Below, in pieces: positions 1-8,104 of a stretch of DNA of 41,336 bases. A program made the translations under genes and the position numbers. Each line of letters starts with the position of its first letter. Position 1 is the stretch's first letter. Where the stretch lies: positions 1 to 41,336 of the forward strand of contig CAZJAK010000015.1 in NCBI GenBank assembly GCA_964543935.1, read 5' to 3'. The notes beneath the pieces are model-generated. The model made no database searches, was not told where the DNA came from, and saw only the letters and a list, made by a program, of their open reading frames with translations. This DNA is from JAAYDK01 sp964543935. Its GTDB lineage: Bacteria; Spirochaetota; Spirochaetia; Sphaerochaetales; Sphaerochaetaceae.

Positions 1-211
1 TTTTGCTTATAACAGCTTTGACCAAAGCAGCTATTTCAGCTTGTTCGCCTCGATCGAAGCCGGCTTTAGTTGGTACTTCAACGAGCAATGGGGGTTGACC
101 GCCAGCATCGGCTATTGGCTCATTCCGGAACTGTACGCCAAAGACAAGGTCGGCGACACCTCATTGGGCAATTTCCTACCGGTCGTGCTTTCGATCAATT
201 ACCGCAACTAG
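1..211 (+). CDS. C-terminal end of a beta-barrel outer-membrane protein (5' end outside window)
   Basis: An open frame enters from the left edge (first full codon at base 2) and stops with TAG at 209-211. The about 69 visible residues alternate hydrophobic and polar residues with many aromatics and glycines, as in transmembrane beta-strands, and end in a strand-like segment (VVLSINYRN). This suits the last strands of an outer-membrane barrel. The stop codon is part of the ribosome binding site of the next gene (TAGGAGG), so the two are probably cotranscribed. The family cannot be named from this fragment. Confidence 0.6.
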   Translation, partial: FAYNSFDQSSYFSLFASIEAGFSWYFNEQWGLTASIGYWLIPELYAKDKVGDTSLGNFLPVVLSINYRN

Positions 212-221
212 GAGGATGGCG

Positions 222-1250
222 ATGAAACATTTAAAATCCATCGTGGGCCTTATCGTCGCGCTTATGCTGTCGACTGCATGCAACATCGACTCTGACGAAG
301 GCATCTTCCGTCAAATTTCCAAAACCGAGGCGGAAGTTGAAGTCGGGATGGCCTGGATTCTCAAACTCGATGGACCGAAACTGTATGCCCATACCGCATT
401 CGGCGGACTGCAATCGTACAACCGGACCACCAAAACATGGACTCGCTTGGATCAAGCTGTGGCACCCGTCACCAACTCGATGGCCAGTAGCACCGGGGAG
501 ATCTTATTCACCAGGACTGCTGACGGGACGACCGGTTTGAACACATGGTTTCAGCTCAATGGCTCGGACATACCGGAGGACACCGGGGTTGACCGCGCGG
601 TGGTCACCACCAGCCATCATGGAGGATGGGAACTGGCCAAGGGAGATACGGCCGGAAGTTTCCATCTCTACCGTGACGCTGCAGCAGCAGCGGCACAGGC
701 CGATCTCCACACCCTGTTCTCCCCCTATCCGTGGGTACTGGTTTCCGATCCTGAAACGGTCTTGATCAGCGGCTTGGCCTCTGGGAGCAGCACGCTATAC
801 ACCCATCGACTCTATGTCGGAGGGACATTGACCACTGTCGATGCGGAGATTCAGGAATCCATCGTTGCGTTCAACTACACCGCCGGAGACGGCAAGATGG
901 TAGCGGTCACCAGTTCGGGGAAGGTGTGGAAAGGAACTGCCGCCGACATGGCCCAGAATGCCGATTCGATCTCATTTCCGACCAACGGAGTCGCCGGCAA
1001 ACCGATTCCCACTTTCATTGACGGAAGCGGCAACTTGGTGTTCCAAGGTTCGTCGGTCTTCTATTCAATCTCCATCGAAGGCACAGTCAGCCAGATATCG
1101 GACGTGTATGCCCAAAACCTGAGGGCCAGCACCTTCAAGGTCACCAGTTTGTTGTATGATGCTGCAAACGGCGACCTGTACGGAGGCAGCGCGAAGAACG
1201 GTTTGTTCGTGGTGGAAGATCTCAACGCGGATGAGGTCCAATGGTTGTAA
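222..1250 (+). CDS. Predicted lipoprotein of unknown function
   Basis: This 342-residue protein begins with a basic N-terminus, a hydrophobic stretch and a lipobox-like ending (LSTAC), which predicts lipid attachment at Cys19 and location on the periplasmic side or cell surface. I prefer the ATG at 222 over the in-frame ATG at 216, because AGGAGG at 210-215 is then spaced about six bases away. The mature part is rich in short beta-strand-like segments, with Gly, Thr and Ser turns and a run of six alanines near residue 150; it may be a beta-propeller-like fold, but no blade motif is clear. It directly follows a beta-barrel gene and may be its partner. I do not recognise the family. Confidence 0.75.
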   Translation: MKHLKSIVGLIVALMLSTACNIDSDEGIFRQISKTEAEVEVGMAWILKLDGPKLYAHTAFGGLQSYNRTTKTWTRLDQAVAPVTNSMASSTGEILFTRTADGTTGLNTWFQLNGSDIPEDTGVDRAVVTTSHHGGWELAKGDTAGSFHLYRDAAAAAAQADLHTLFSPYPWVLVSDPETVLISGLASGSSTLYTHRLYVGGTLTTVDAEIQESIVAFNYTAGDGKMVAVTSSGKVWKGTAADMAQNADSISFPTNGVAGKPIPTFIDGSGNLVFQGSSVFYSISIEGTVSQISDVYAQNLRASTFKVTSLLYDAANGDLYGGSAKNGLFVVEDLNADEVQWL

Positions 1251-1263
1251 TCAGCATATAACA

Positions 1264-1297
1264 GGAAAAAAGCGGGCCGTGTGGTCCGCTTTTTTCC
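1264..1297. terminator. Bidirectional rho-independent terminator
   Basis: A 15-base-pair stem with a GTGT loop starts with GGAAAAAAGCGG and ends with its complement. The A-run and T-run flank it on both sides, so it can stop transcription in either direction. It lies between the convergent lipoprotein and phosphoribosyltransferase genes. Confidence 0.85.
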
Positions 1298-1308
1298 TCA
1301 TCCTGAAG

Positions 1309-1923
1309 TCAATCGCACCTGACCTCATGCAAGATCTGACGCACCTCCCCGTCGGTGTAACAGGCATCGATCTCAGCGCTGGTAAGTCCGATGAACTCGT
1401 GATTCATGTAATGTATCCACGTCTCGTCCTGGGCTGATTCAAGCACATGCTTGCGGCAGTAATAATCGGGTTGGATCGGAAGACGCGGGGAACTCTTATA
1501 CAACGGCACTTTGTAATCGAACACGGCCACCTTGATGTCTTTGCGTGGAATGCCCTTGCTGAGCATGACGTTCACCAGCGCATTGACGGTCTTGCCGGTA
1601 TCGAAGATGTCGTCCACAATCAAAATCCTGTCGCCAGTGCGCAAGTGCTCGGGTGAATACGTCCATCCGTCGATACGGACCTCCGATTCAAGGTGCATGT
1701 TCTCGTACGACCTGGCGACGACGGCGGCATAGAACACCGGCCTCTCGCCGGCTTGCTTGCGGATCAGTTTATAATACTCGCTGAACACGTTGCCCATGTA
1801 TGCGCCACCCCGCAATGAGACGTAGATGATGTCGGGAACGAAATGGTCCTCCTTGTACATCTTGTGGGCGAGCTTCAATGCACTGTCGCGCAACATCTCG
1901 GGACTGATGAATTCCTTCTTCAT
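1309..1923 (-). CDS. Purine phosphoribosyltransferase (hypoxanthine/xanthine-type)
   Basis: This 204-residue protein has the type I phosphoribosyltransferase signature ILIVDDIFDTGKT at residues 100-112, which binds PRPP, and an early SLRGG loop near residue 38. Such enzymes transfer phosphoribose from PRPP to a purine base in salvage. The base specificity (hypoxanthine, guanine or xanthine) cannot be read from these motifs, so I give no symbol. The ATG at 1923 has GAGG about eight bases upstream. It is the last gene of the gap-pgk-tpiA transcription unit, 15 bases after map, and ends before a strong terminator. Confidence 0.85.
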   Translation of the reverse strand: MKKEFISPEMLRDSALKLAHKMYKEDHFVPDIIYVSLRGGAYMGNVFSEYYKLIRKQAGERPVFYAAVVARSYENMHLESEVRIDGWTYSPEHLRTGDRILIVDDIFDTGKTVNALVNVMLSKGIPRKDIKVAVFDYKVPLYKSSPRLPIQPDYYCRKHVLESAQDETWIHYMNHEFIGLTSAEIDACYTDGEVRQILHEVRCD

Positions 1924-1938
1924 GTTCTTGCCTCGTAT

Positions 1939-2694
1939 TCAATTCGATACCGTCAGGATCTCAACACCCTGCTCGGTGATCGCGATCGTATGCTCGAAAT
2001 GGGCGGACGGTTTCCCATCGGCTGTCACTACCGTCCAGCCGTCTTCCAGGTTCCTGATGTTCTTGCTGCCAAGGTTGATCATGGGTTCAACGGCCAAGAC
2101 CATGCCCGGCCTCAACCGGGGATTGGCTCCCATGGGACTGACGTAGTTCGGCACTTGGGGTTCTTCATGGACGGCCAACCCCACTCCATGCCCGCAATAA
2201 TCTCGCACGACGCCATACCCGTGGCTGTCGGCGTGATGATAAATCGGCGCGGAGATGTCATGGATGCGGGCATTGTTTTTCTGTGCGCCCTTGATACCGA
2301 GATAGAGGCACTCCTCGGTTACTTGGACGAGTTTGGCGTACTCTGCCTTGGTCTGGCCGATGATGAAAGTCCTGGCAGAATCGCTATAGTAGCCGTCTAG
2401 GTCGATACCCAAATCGATACTGACCAGATCGCCTTCCTTGATCTTCCGCTTGCCTGGAATGCCATGGATGACCTCTTCGTTGATCGATATGCAGGCCGAA
2501 CCTGGGAATCCCATGTAATCCAAGAAAGCCGGGCGGCCGTGATGGCGCACAATGAACTGATGGCAGTAGGAATCGATATCACGGGTGGTCATGCCAGGTT
2601 CAAGCATGTGTGGGATCGAATCGAGCAAAATGGCCAGCAGACGGCAGGATTCTGCTATCCGTTTGATTTGCTCGGGGGTTTTAAGGCTGATCAT
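1939..2694 (-). CDS. map: Methionine aminopeptidase, type I
   Basis: The protein (251 residues) removes the initiator methionine from new proteins in the cytoplasm. The two-metal site is complete: Asp residues in SIDLGIDLDGYYSDSART, His in CGHGVG, Glu in AVEPM and Glu in FEHTIAI; the substrate-contacting His of VHEEP is also present. Its size matches short type I enzymes without an N-terminal zinc domain. I chose the ATG at 2694 (MISLKTPEQI), because residues upstream of it do not resemble the family; no clear Shine-Dalgarno sequence precedes it. The start overlaps the end of nusB by 14 bases, so translational coupling is likely. Confidence 0.95.
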   Translation of the reverse strand: MISLKTPEQIKRIAESCRLLAILLDSIPHMLEPGMTTRDIDSYCHQFIVRHHGRPAFLDYMGFPGSACISINEEVIHGIPGKRKIKEGDLVSIDLGIDLDGYYSDSARTFIIGQTKAEYAKLVQVTEECLYLGIKGAQKNNARIHDISAPIYHHADSHGYGVVRDYCGHGVGLAVHEEPQVPNYVSPMGANPRLRPGMVLAVEPMINLGSKNIRNLEDGWTVVTADGKPSAHFEHTIAITEQGVEILTVSN

Positions 2695-3112
2695 GGCGTA
2701 ACTTTTTTTGCATGGAATCCAAGATCCCATTGATGAATTTGTAGTTCACATCACTGCTGAATTCTTGGGAAAGCTTGACGGCTTCGTCGATAATCACATG
2801 GCTGTGGATGTCTTTGGCATACAACAAGGTAAAAATGCTGAAGCGCAATATGTTGCGGTCAACGATATCGATCCTGTCGAGCGGGCGGTTCGTCGAATAC
2901 TCGCCAATCAACGCATCGATTTCCTCCAAGTGTTCGAGGGTTCCGACAATCAAGTAGCGGGCGAACACTACTGCATCGGACTCGATGGCTTCGACCTCCA
3001 CATCCGAAAGACCGGGGAATCCGTTCGGGATTCCCTGGTGCATCCCGTGATTGAAATCAAGCGCATACAAAGTCTGAAGAGCAAGTTCCCTACCCTTATG
3101 CCTGGCTTTCAA
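2681..3112 (-). CDS. nusB: Transcription antitermination factor NusB
   Basis: The 143-residue protein has the all-helical NusB layout: a basic start (RHKGRELALQTLYALDF), a central acidic helix region and the C-terminal segment VIIDEAVKLSQEFSS followed by KFINGILD, which is characteristic of the family. NusB binds boxA RNA together with S10 (NusE) and supports antitermination on rRNA operons. The start codon is TTG at 3112, supported by GGGAGG eight bases upstream; an ATG beside the ribosome binding site is out of frame and soon meets a stop. It lies between the foldase gene and map in the same unit. Confidence 0.93.
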   Translation of the reverse strand: MKARHKGRELALQTLYALDFNHGMHQGIPNGFPGLSDVEVEAIESDAVVFARYLIVGTLEHLEEIDALIGEYSTNRPLDRIDIVDRNILRFSIFTLLYAKDIHSHVIIDEAVKLSQEFSSDVNYKFINGILDSMQKKLRHDQP

Positions 3113-3129
3113 CGACGCATCCTCCCGGC

Positions 3130-4170
3130 TTACTTGTACAAAATTTCGATTTTCGCTTGGGAACGCAAATCTTCGACGAGTTTATTGATTGCTTTGATGT
3201 AAGCATCTTGTTGGCGTTGAGACAACAAACGCTGCTCTATGTACTTGTAAACCGTCACTGTCGATTCTGGATTGATCGTATCCTGGATGGCCAAGAGCTT
3301 CGGGTCGGTGTGGGTCACCACCTTCACGATATGATACCCACTTTTAGATTCGAGCACACCAGACGGTTTGCCGACCGCCAAAGCGAAAACAGCTTCGAAA
3401 AAGCTCGGTCCGAGCACCTCGCGCATGTCGGCATCGTCATACGAGAGCCAACCGATGTCTCCCCCCTTGGTGGCGGAAACGGCATCCTTTGAATATTTGG
3501 GGACCAACTCTTCGAAGGTGTACGTGTTGTACTTGATCCAGCGGGAGAGTTTTTCCATCTCGGTCTTCACCGTGGCATTGTCGGTCTCGTTGAACGGCAT
3601 GAAGATGTGGCTGATGCGTACCAGCTCGGGATTCATGAACTGAGCCCGGTTAGCCCTAAAGAATTCTTGGATTTCGGCATCGGTCGGTTGGGTGAACGTG
3701 GCGATGAGGTCGGGGTATTTGGCGCGCACATAGGAGTCGACGGTAGCAGATTCTCCGAGACTCTTGCGGAACTGGGCCAGATTGAGACCGAAATTCGATT
3801 GGAGTATCTGGGTGAATTCATCATCGGTGAGCTTCCGTCCGACTTGTTGTTCAATCGCAGAGCGTTGGGCTGCCACCAATTGGTCCAAACGGCTGGAGCT
3901 TACCAAGTAACCGTCCCGTTCCGCCCCTTGCAAGACCAACTCATCATTGATCATGATGTCCAACACTTCGCTTGGGGTGATCGATGCCGGCGAATTGGCG
4001 GCTTTCAGCTCCTGTTGATACTCGGCAGTCCTCGCTTGGAGGTTCTCGACGGTTATGATCGTGTTACGGATCAAGTTGACCGTCGCAGCCGGTTGGGAAA
4101 TCACCTCAGCGGAAACGGTCAAAACTGACACACACAACATGAGAAGTGGAAGCACCACCAATTTCTTCAT
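3130..4170 (-). CDS. Exported parvulin-type peptidyl-prolyl isomerase (SurA/PpiC-like)
   Basis: The 346-residue protein has a cleavable-type signal peptide (about residues 1-21, ending near VSAEV), a helical SurA-N-like chaperone region, and a parvulin domain at about residues 185-290 containing ELVRISHIFMP, the GGDIGW turn and the GYHIVKV strand. It probably assists folding of outer-membrane and periplasmic proteins, which fits the several beta-barrel genes nearby. I chose the ATG at 4170 because GGAG lies about eight bases upstream and the signal peptide begins there. It has one parvulin domain, unlike the two of Escherichia coli SurA. Confidence 0.88.
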   Translation of the reverse strand: MKKLVVLPLLMLCVSVLTVSAEVISQPAATVNLIRNTIITVENLQARTAEYQQELKAANSPASITPSEVLDIMINDELVLQGAERDGYLVSSSRLDQLVAAQRSAIEQQVGRKLTDDEFTQILQSNFGLNLAQFRKSLGESATVDSYVRAKYPDLIATFTQPTDAEIQEFFRANRAQFMNPELVRISHIFMPFNETDNATVKTEMEKLSRWIKYNTYTFEELVPKYSKDAVSATKGGDIGWLSYDDADMREVLGPSFFEAVFALAVGKPSGVLESKSGYHIVKVVTHTDPKLLAIQDTINPESTVTVYKYIEQRLLSQRQQDAYIKAINKLVEDLRSQAKIEILYK

Positions 4171-4186
4171 CTTTCGACTCCATGAA

Positions 4187-4597
4187 TTAGGAAATGACCA
4201 ACCGCTTGCCGACTTCCTTGGCATAAGCCCTGTTGGTCAGCACATCGGAATATTTGAGGTACATGCCTTGACTCTCCATGACATGCATGAGGCGTTGCAA
4301 AGATTTCAAGGTCCTCAAACCCCGTTTGGCGATGAAGGCAAAACAACGCTTGCCGGAGATCGATCCGCTTTGCTTGAGAAAATCCTCGACTGCTTGTGGA
4401 ATGCGACCACCCCAAAAGGTCGTCGAGGCAGTGCCGACAGCGATGTATTCGTAGAACGAGACAATCTTGCCCATGTCCGAACGCATGTCGACGACATCGA
4501 CCGTATGGCCTTGCAATTGGAGACCCTCGGCCAAACCGGCGGCCAACTCCTTGCAAACCGAACCGTTCGATTCATAGTACAACACACATGTTCTCAT
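4187..4597 (-). CDS. Flavodoxin-like protein with atypical phosphate loop
   Basis: The protein (136 residues) follows the flavodoxin plan: a first strand CVLYYES, a helix beginning with LAAGLAEGL, a strand TVDVVDM, and a YIAVGTASTTFWGG segment matching the second FMN-facing loop. The usual T/S-x-T-G-x-T phosphate loop is replaced by ESNGSVC, so FMN binding is uncertain. Flavodoxin-like proteins usually carry electrons or reduce small substrates in the cytoplasm. The ATG at 4597 has AAGGA upstream. It sits between secG (88-base spacer with a hairpin) and the foldase gene (16 bases). Confidence 0.65.
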   Translation of the reverse strand: MRTCVLYYESNGSVCKELAAGLAEGLQLQGHTVDVVDMRSDMGKIVSFYEYIAVGTASTTFWGGRIPQAVEDFLKQSGSISGKRCFAFIAKRGLRTLKSLQRLMHVMESQGMYLKYSDVLTNRAYAKEVGKRLVIS

Positions 4598-4621
4598 ACT
4601 GCATCCTTTACGAAACAGCAA

Positions 4622-4646
4622 CGACCGCAGTGCCACCACGCGGTCG
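4622..4646. other. Hairpin in the spacer upstream of the flavodoxin-like gene
   Basis: CGACCGC and GCGGTCG form a perfect 7-base-pair inverted repeat with an 11-base loop. No convincing T-run follows on the minus strand, so it is more likely an RNA processing or stability element, or a weak attenuator, than a full terminator. Confidence 0.35.
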
Positions 4647-4685
4647 ATGCTTCTCGTTCATAGCATGCGGGGAATCTTGTTTCCA

Positions 4686-5003
4686 TCACTTGGCCGGCTC
4701 GTCATTCCACCATTCGCCAGAGCCCTGCACTTGCTCGACCTTCACCGAGTCCAGCAGGGAATCGGCAGATTGGGATTTGTTCACCACTGCCAGGATGATG
4801 GCGAGCACGATGAACGCCGCTCCCAAAATGGCGGTGGCTTTGTTCAAGACCTTGCCGGTTTGTGAACCGAATGTCGAATCACTGCCGCCACCGAAAATCC
4901 CACCGAGCCCCGTGCCTGCTTCCGTCTGGATCGAAACGACAAAAATCAACAGAAGGCTGGCAATGACGAATAAAATCAACAGAATGACACTTATTACACC
5001 CAT
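4686..5003 (-). CDS. secG: Preprotein translocase subunit SecG
   Basis: The 105-residue protein has two membrane segments (about residues 3-22 and 54-75) separated by a glycine-rich loop (GTGLGGIFGGGSD), the standard SecG plan, plus a hydrophilic tail. SecG joins SecYE and assists SecA-driven export. The ATG at 5003 is preferred because AGGTGG lies about seven bases upstream; an in-frame GTG at 5015 falls inside that ribosome binding site. It follows tpiA by 15 bases. The gap-pgk-tpiA-secG order is common in bacteria. Confidence 0.93.
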   Translation of the reverse strand: MGVISVILLILFVIASLLLIFVVSIQTEAGTGLGGIFGGGSDSTFGSQTGKVLNKATAILGAAFIVLAIILAVVNKSQSADSLLDSVKVEQVQGSGEWWNDEPAK

Positions 5004-5018
5004 TTCAGATTCCACCTA

Positions 5019-5771
5019 TCAGACATCATATTTCACGATGGGGACGAATTGCTCCGCGGTCAGGGAGGCTCCGCCAACCAACGCACCGTCGATATGTTCC
5101 ATGGACATGAGGTCCTTCACATTCGATGGTTTTACTGAACCACCATACTGTATAATCAACGATTCTGCAACACCTTTGCCATACAAGTGCGCTACGATGG
5201 AGCGGATGAAGGCATGGGCATCGTTGGCATCGGCGGGTGTGGCGGTTTTGCCAGTCCCTATTGCCCAGACCGGTTCGTATGCGATGGTCACTTTAGCCAT
5301 CAGAGCAGCATCCACACCTTTCAGGCCTTCGACAGTCTGGCGGCGCAACACCTCTTCCAGCTTGCCGGCCTCCCGTTCTTGCAAAGTCTCACCGACGCAA
5401 AGGATGACCTCCAAGCCATGAGCCAACGCCAAAAGCACCTTGGCATTGATCAGAGCGTCGCTTTCAGCATAGATCGAGCGCCGTTCAGAATGGCCAAGGA
5501 TGACGACGCTGACGCCGAGTTCCTTGAGCATCTCGACCGAGACCTCCCCGGTATAGGCGCCAGAAAGGTGGTCGGCCATGTTCTGGGCCCCGAGTTCGAC
5601 ATGGCTGCCCTTCAGAACGTGCGCTACGGCCGGGATGGTGACGAACGGAGGAGCAACCAAGACGCGGGCGGTGCATCCGCGGGTGGCGGCGACAAGTTCG
5701 GCTGCAAATGCAGCTCCTTTGGCGGGGGTCATGTTCATTTTCCAGTTGCCCGCGATGAATGCTTTTCTCAT
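5019..5771 (-). CDS. tpiA: Triosephosphate isomerase
   Basis: The enzyme (250 residues) interconverts dihydroxyacetone phosphate and glyceraldehyde 3-phosphate. The catalytic elements are all present: Asn and Lys in GNWKMN, His in ILGHSERR, Glu in AYEPVWAIGTGKTATP with its mobile loop, and the phosphate-binding QYGGSVKP and GALVGGASL. The ATG at 5771 (MRKAFIAGNWKMN) has GGAG about eight bases upstream, and length and first strand fit the family. Only one base separates it from the pgk stop codon, so the two are coupled. Confidence 0.98.
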   Translation of the reverse strand: MRKAFIAGNWKMNMTPAKGAAFAAELVAATRGCTARVLVAPPFVTIPAVAHVLKGSHVELGAQNMADHLSGAYTGEVSVEMLKELGVSVVILGHSERRSIYAESDALINAKVLLALAHGLEVILCVGETLQEREAGKLEEVLRRQTVEGLKGVDAALMAKVTIAYEPVWAIGTGKTATPADANDAHAFIRSIVAHLYGKGVAESLIIQYGGSVKPSNVKDLMSMEHIDGALVGGASLTAEQFVPIVKYDV

Positions 5772-5772
5772 G

Positions 5773-6951
5773 CTACATCTCCAATGCCTTGATGCCAGGC
5801 AGTTGTTGTCCTTCCAAGAATTCGAGCGAGGCTCCACCACCTGTCGAGACATGGTCGATTTTTTCTGCATAACCAAACTGATTCACCGCAGCCACTGAAT
5901 CCCCACCACCGACAACCGTGGTGCCCGTGCATTCGGCCACCATTTTGGCGACTTCACGGGTTCCGTGGGCGAACGCCGGGAACTCGAACACCCCCAACGG
6001 TCCGTTCCATACGATCGACCGGGCAACAGCCAACTCTCGTGCGATGTTCTTCAGCGTCTTCGGTCCCACATCCATTCCCATCAACTCGGCCGGTATGTCC
6101 TTCGAATCGATATACACTGGTTGAGAATCCTCTTTGAACTCGGATGCACAGACATGGTCGACAGGCAGCACTACCCTGACACCTGTGGAAGCGGCTTTCT
6201 CCAAGAATGACTTGGCCACCTCGAGATAATCGGACTCTACCAAAGATTTGCCGGTCTGGTACCCTTGGCACTTCAAGAAGGTGTAGGCCATGGCCCCACC
6301 GATGACGACAGCATCACAGGTCTTCGCCAGAGATTCAAGCACGGAAATCTTCGATGAAACCTTCGAGCCACCGATGATGGCGACGAACGGTTTGTCAGGA
6401 TTTTCCAGCAACGGAGCAAAAAACTTGACCTCTTTTTCGATCAGGAAACCGGCCGCCGAAGGAAGGAAATGGGCCACACCCTCGGTCGAGGCGTGGGCGC
6501 GGTGGGCGGTTCCGAATGCATCGTTTATGTACACATCGCCGAAGGCGGCCAGCGCTTTGGCGAAAGCGGGATCATTGGCCTCTTCTTCCTTGTAAAAGCG
6601 GACATTCTCGAGCAACAGGATCTCGCCTGCAGCCAGAGCTTTCACCTCTTGCTCGACTTCAGGTCCGATGACATCGCTGGCGAGTTTTACCGGTCGACCG
6701 AGCAGTTCGCTGAAACGTTTCGCTATCGGAGCCATGCTCAAGGACGGGTCCTTCTTTTTAGGCCGTCCGAAGTGGGACATGACTACGATGGAAGTCCCCT
6801 TCTGTTCCAATATGTAGCGGATGGTGGGCAATGCCCCTGCGATCCGCGTGTCGTCGGCAACTACGCCATCCTTCAACGGAACGTTGAAATCAACACGGAT
6901 AAGCACCTTCTTGCCAGTCAAATCAAGGTCCTTGATAGTCCGCAATTTCAT
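5773..6951 (-). CDS. pgk: Phosphoglycerate kinase
   Basis: The 392-residue enzyme makes ATP from 1,3-bisphosphoglycerate and ADP. It has the N-domain signature VLIRVDFNVPL (about residues 14-24), SHFGRPK, basic substrate-binding residues, the hinge region, the nucleotide segment WNGPLGVFE, and the C-terminal GGGDSVAAV with STGGGASLEFLEG. Length is standard for bacterial enzymes. The ATG at 6951 has AGGAG upstream. It is transcribed between gap and tpiA. Confidence 0.98.
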   Translation of the reverse strand: MKLRTIKDLDLTGKKVLIRVDFNVPLKDGVVADDTRIAGALPTIRYILEQKGTSIVVMSHFGRPKKKDPSLSMAPIAKRFSELLGRPVKLASDVIGPEVEQEVKALAAGEILLLENVRFYKEEEANDPAFAKALAAFGDVYINDAFGTAHRAHASTEGVAHFLPSAAGFLIEKEVKFFAPLLENPDKPFVAIIGGSKVSSKISVLESLAKTCDAVVIGGAMAYTFLKCQGYQTGKSLVESDYLEVAKSFLEKAASTGVRVVLPVDHVCASEFKEDSQPVYIDSKDIPAELMGMDVGPKTLKNIARELAVARSIVWNGPLGVFEFPAFAHGTREVAKMVAECTGTTVVGGGDSVAAVNQFGYAEKIDHVSTGGGASLEFLEGQQLPGIKALEM

Positions 6952-6972
6952 GATTCTTACTCCTCATTCACA

Positions 6973-7002
6973 CATGATGCGCACCCGTCGGCGCGCATCA
7001 TG
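6973..7002. other. Intergenic hairpin between gap and pgk
   Basis: A perfect 10-base-pair inverted repeat (CATGATGCGC and GCGCATCATG, 10-base loop) fills most of the 78-base spacer. Neither strand has a T-run after it, so it does not look like a terminator. In gap-pgk operons such stems often mark processing sites that adjust transcript levels; that role is inferred here. Confidence 0.5.
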
Positions 7003-7029
7003 CAGTCAGTATCCTATGATTCTCACGAA

Positions 7030-8034
7030 TCAGGCCAACAACTTCTTGGCAAGGTCGACAACCCTGGCGGAATAACCCATCTCATTGTCGTACCAAGACA
7101 TGACTTTGAAGAATTTCGGTCCCATCTTCATGGTCAGCTGAGCGTCAAAAATAGAGGAATGCTTGTTTCCCTTCACGTCGGACGAGACGATCGGGTCTTC
7201 AGTGTACTCCAGGATGCCTTTCAAAGCCCCTTCGGCAGCGGCTTTCATGGCAGCGTTGAGTTCCTCGACCGAGCAATCCTTCTCAAGCAGAACGGTCAAG
7301 TCAACGATCGACCCTGTGGGTACGGGGACGCGCATAGCTCCGCCATTGAGCTTGCCCTTCAACGAGGGGATGACCTCGGAAACAGCCCGGGCAGCACCGG
7401 TGGTGGTGGGGATGATGGACAGGGCGGCCGAACGAGCCCGGCGCAAGTCCTTGTGGGGTTGGTCGAGGATGACCTGGTCGTTGGTGTAGGCATGCACGGT
7501 GGTCATCAGGCCACGTTCGATTCCGAAGGTGTCATGCAGGACTTTGGCCAACGGAGCCAAGCAGTTTGTGGTGCAGGAAGCGTTGGAATAGGCGGTCAAC
7601 GAATGGTCGATGACAGAGTCGTTCACCCCGCACACGATGGTCTGATCGATGGTGTCCTTGGCGGGAACCGTAAGGATGACCTTCTTGGCACCGGCCTTGA
7701 TGTGGTCTTTGTAACCACCCTTGGGACTTTCGGCACTGGTGAAGACACCGGTTGACTCGATGACGATGTCAACACCCAACTGCTTCCAAGGAAGCTCAGC
7801 AGGGTTCTTCACGGCGTAAATCTTGATCTCTTTGCCGTCCACGACGATCGCGTCATCCTTAGCGGAGACGGTCTTGCCGTACACGCCGTAGGTAGAGTCG
7901 TACTTGAGCAAAGTCGCCAGTGTAGCGGGACTGGTCAAGTCATTGATGGCCACGATTTCGATGCTCTTGTCTTCGAAAGCAATCTTGAACACATTGCGTC
8001 CAATTCTTCCGAAACCATTGATTGCCATTTTCAT
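7030..8034 (-). CDS. gap: Glyceraldehyde-3-phosphate dehydrogenase, type I
   Basis: The 334-residue enzyme oxidises glyceraldehyde 3-phosphate with NAD+ and phosphate. It has the Rossmann start INGFGRIGRN, the catalytic Cys in SNASCTTNCLAPL, the following TTVHAYTND, and the C-terminal WYDNEMGYSARVV. I chose the ATG at 8034 (MKMAINGFG) because CGGAGG lies about ten bases upstream; starting at 8028 would leave a spacing of about 16. It is the first gene of its unit and has a predicted promoter upstream. Confidence 0.98.
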   Translation of the reverse strand: MKMAINGFGRIGRNVFKIAFEDKSIEIVAINDLTSPATLATLLKYDSTYGVYGKTVSAKDDAIVVDGKEIKIYAVKNPAELPWKQLGVDIVIESTGVFTSAESPKGGYKDHIKAGAKKVILTVPAKDTIDQTIVCGVNDSVIDHSLTAYSNASCTTNCLAPLAKVLHDTFGIERGLMTTVHAYTNDQVILDQPHKDLRRARSAALSIIPTTTGAARAVSEVIPSLKGKLNGGAMRVPVPTGSIVDLTVLLEKDCSVEELNAAMKAAAEGALKGILEYTEDPIVSSDVKGNKHSSIFDAQLTMKMGPKFFKVMSWYDNEMGYSARVVDLAKKLLA

Positions 8035-8071
8035 ATAGGCGAATCCTCCGTTATGGGTATGTATCGATAAC

Positions 8072-8101
8072 AATATATCGTCAAGGCCGCATGAAGGTCA
8101 A
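8072..8101 (-). promoter_or_regulatory. Predicted sigma-70-type promoter for gap-pgk-tpiA
   Basis: On the minus strand TTGACC (8096-8101) is followed by an 18-base spacer and TATATT (8072-8077). The leader to the gap start would be about 31 bases and includes GGAGG. It begins just past the end of corC, so gap probably has its own transcript. Confidence 0.5.
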
Positions 8102-8104
8102 CAA

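Noticed and set aside
216..221. ATG at 216 as lipoprotein start
   Set aside because: It abuts the ribosome binding site with no spacing; the ATG at 222 is correctly spaced.
680..700. GCAGCAGCAG-type short repeat
   Set aside because: It encodes part of an alanine run and is too short to be a microsatellite of note.
4396..5421. 341-codon plus-strand frame opposite secG and tpiA
   Set aside because: Its product is low-complexity Ser/Thr/Pro-rich text without domains, and it covers well-identified minus-strand genes.
6469..7755. 428-codon open frame on the plus strand opposite gap and pgk
   Set aside because: The minus strand carries clear gap and pgk genes with all motifs. The long antisense frame is a side effect of codon bias and has no recognisable domain.
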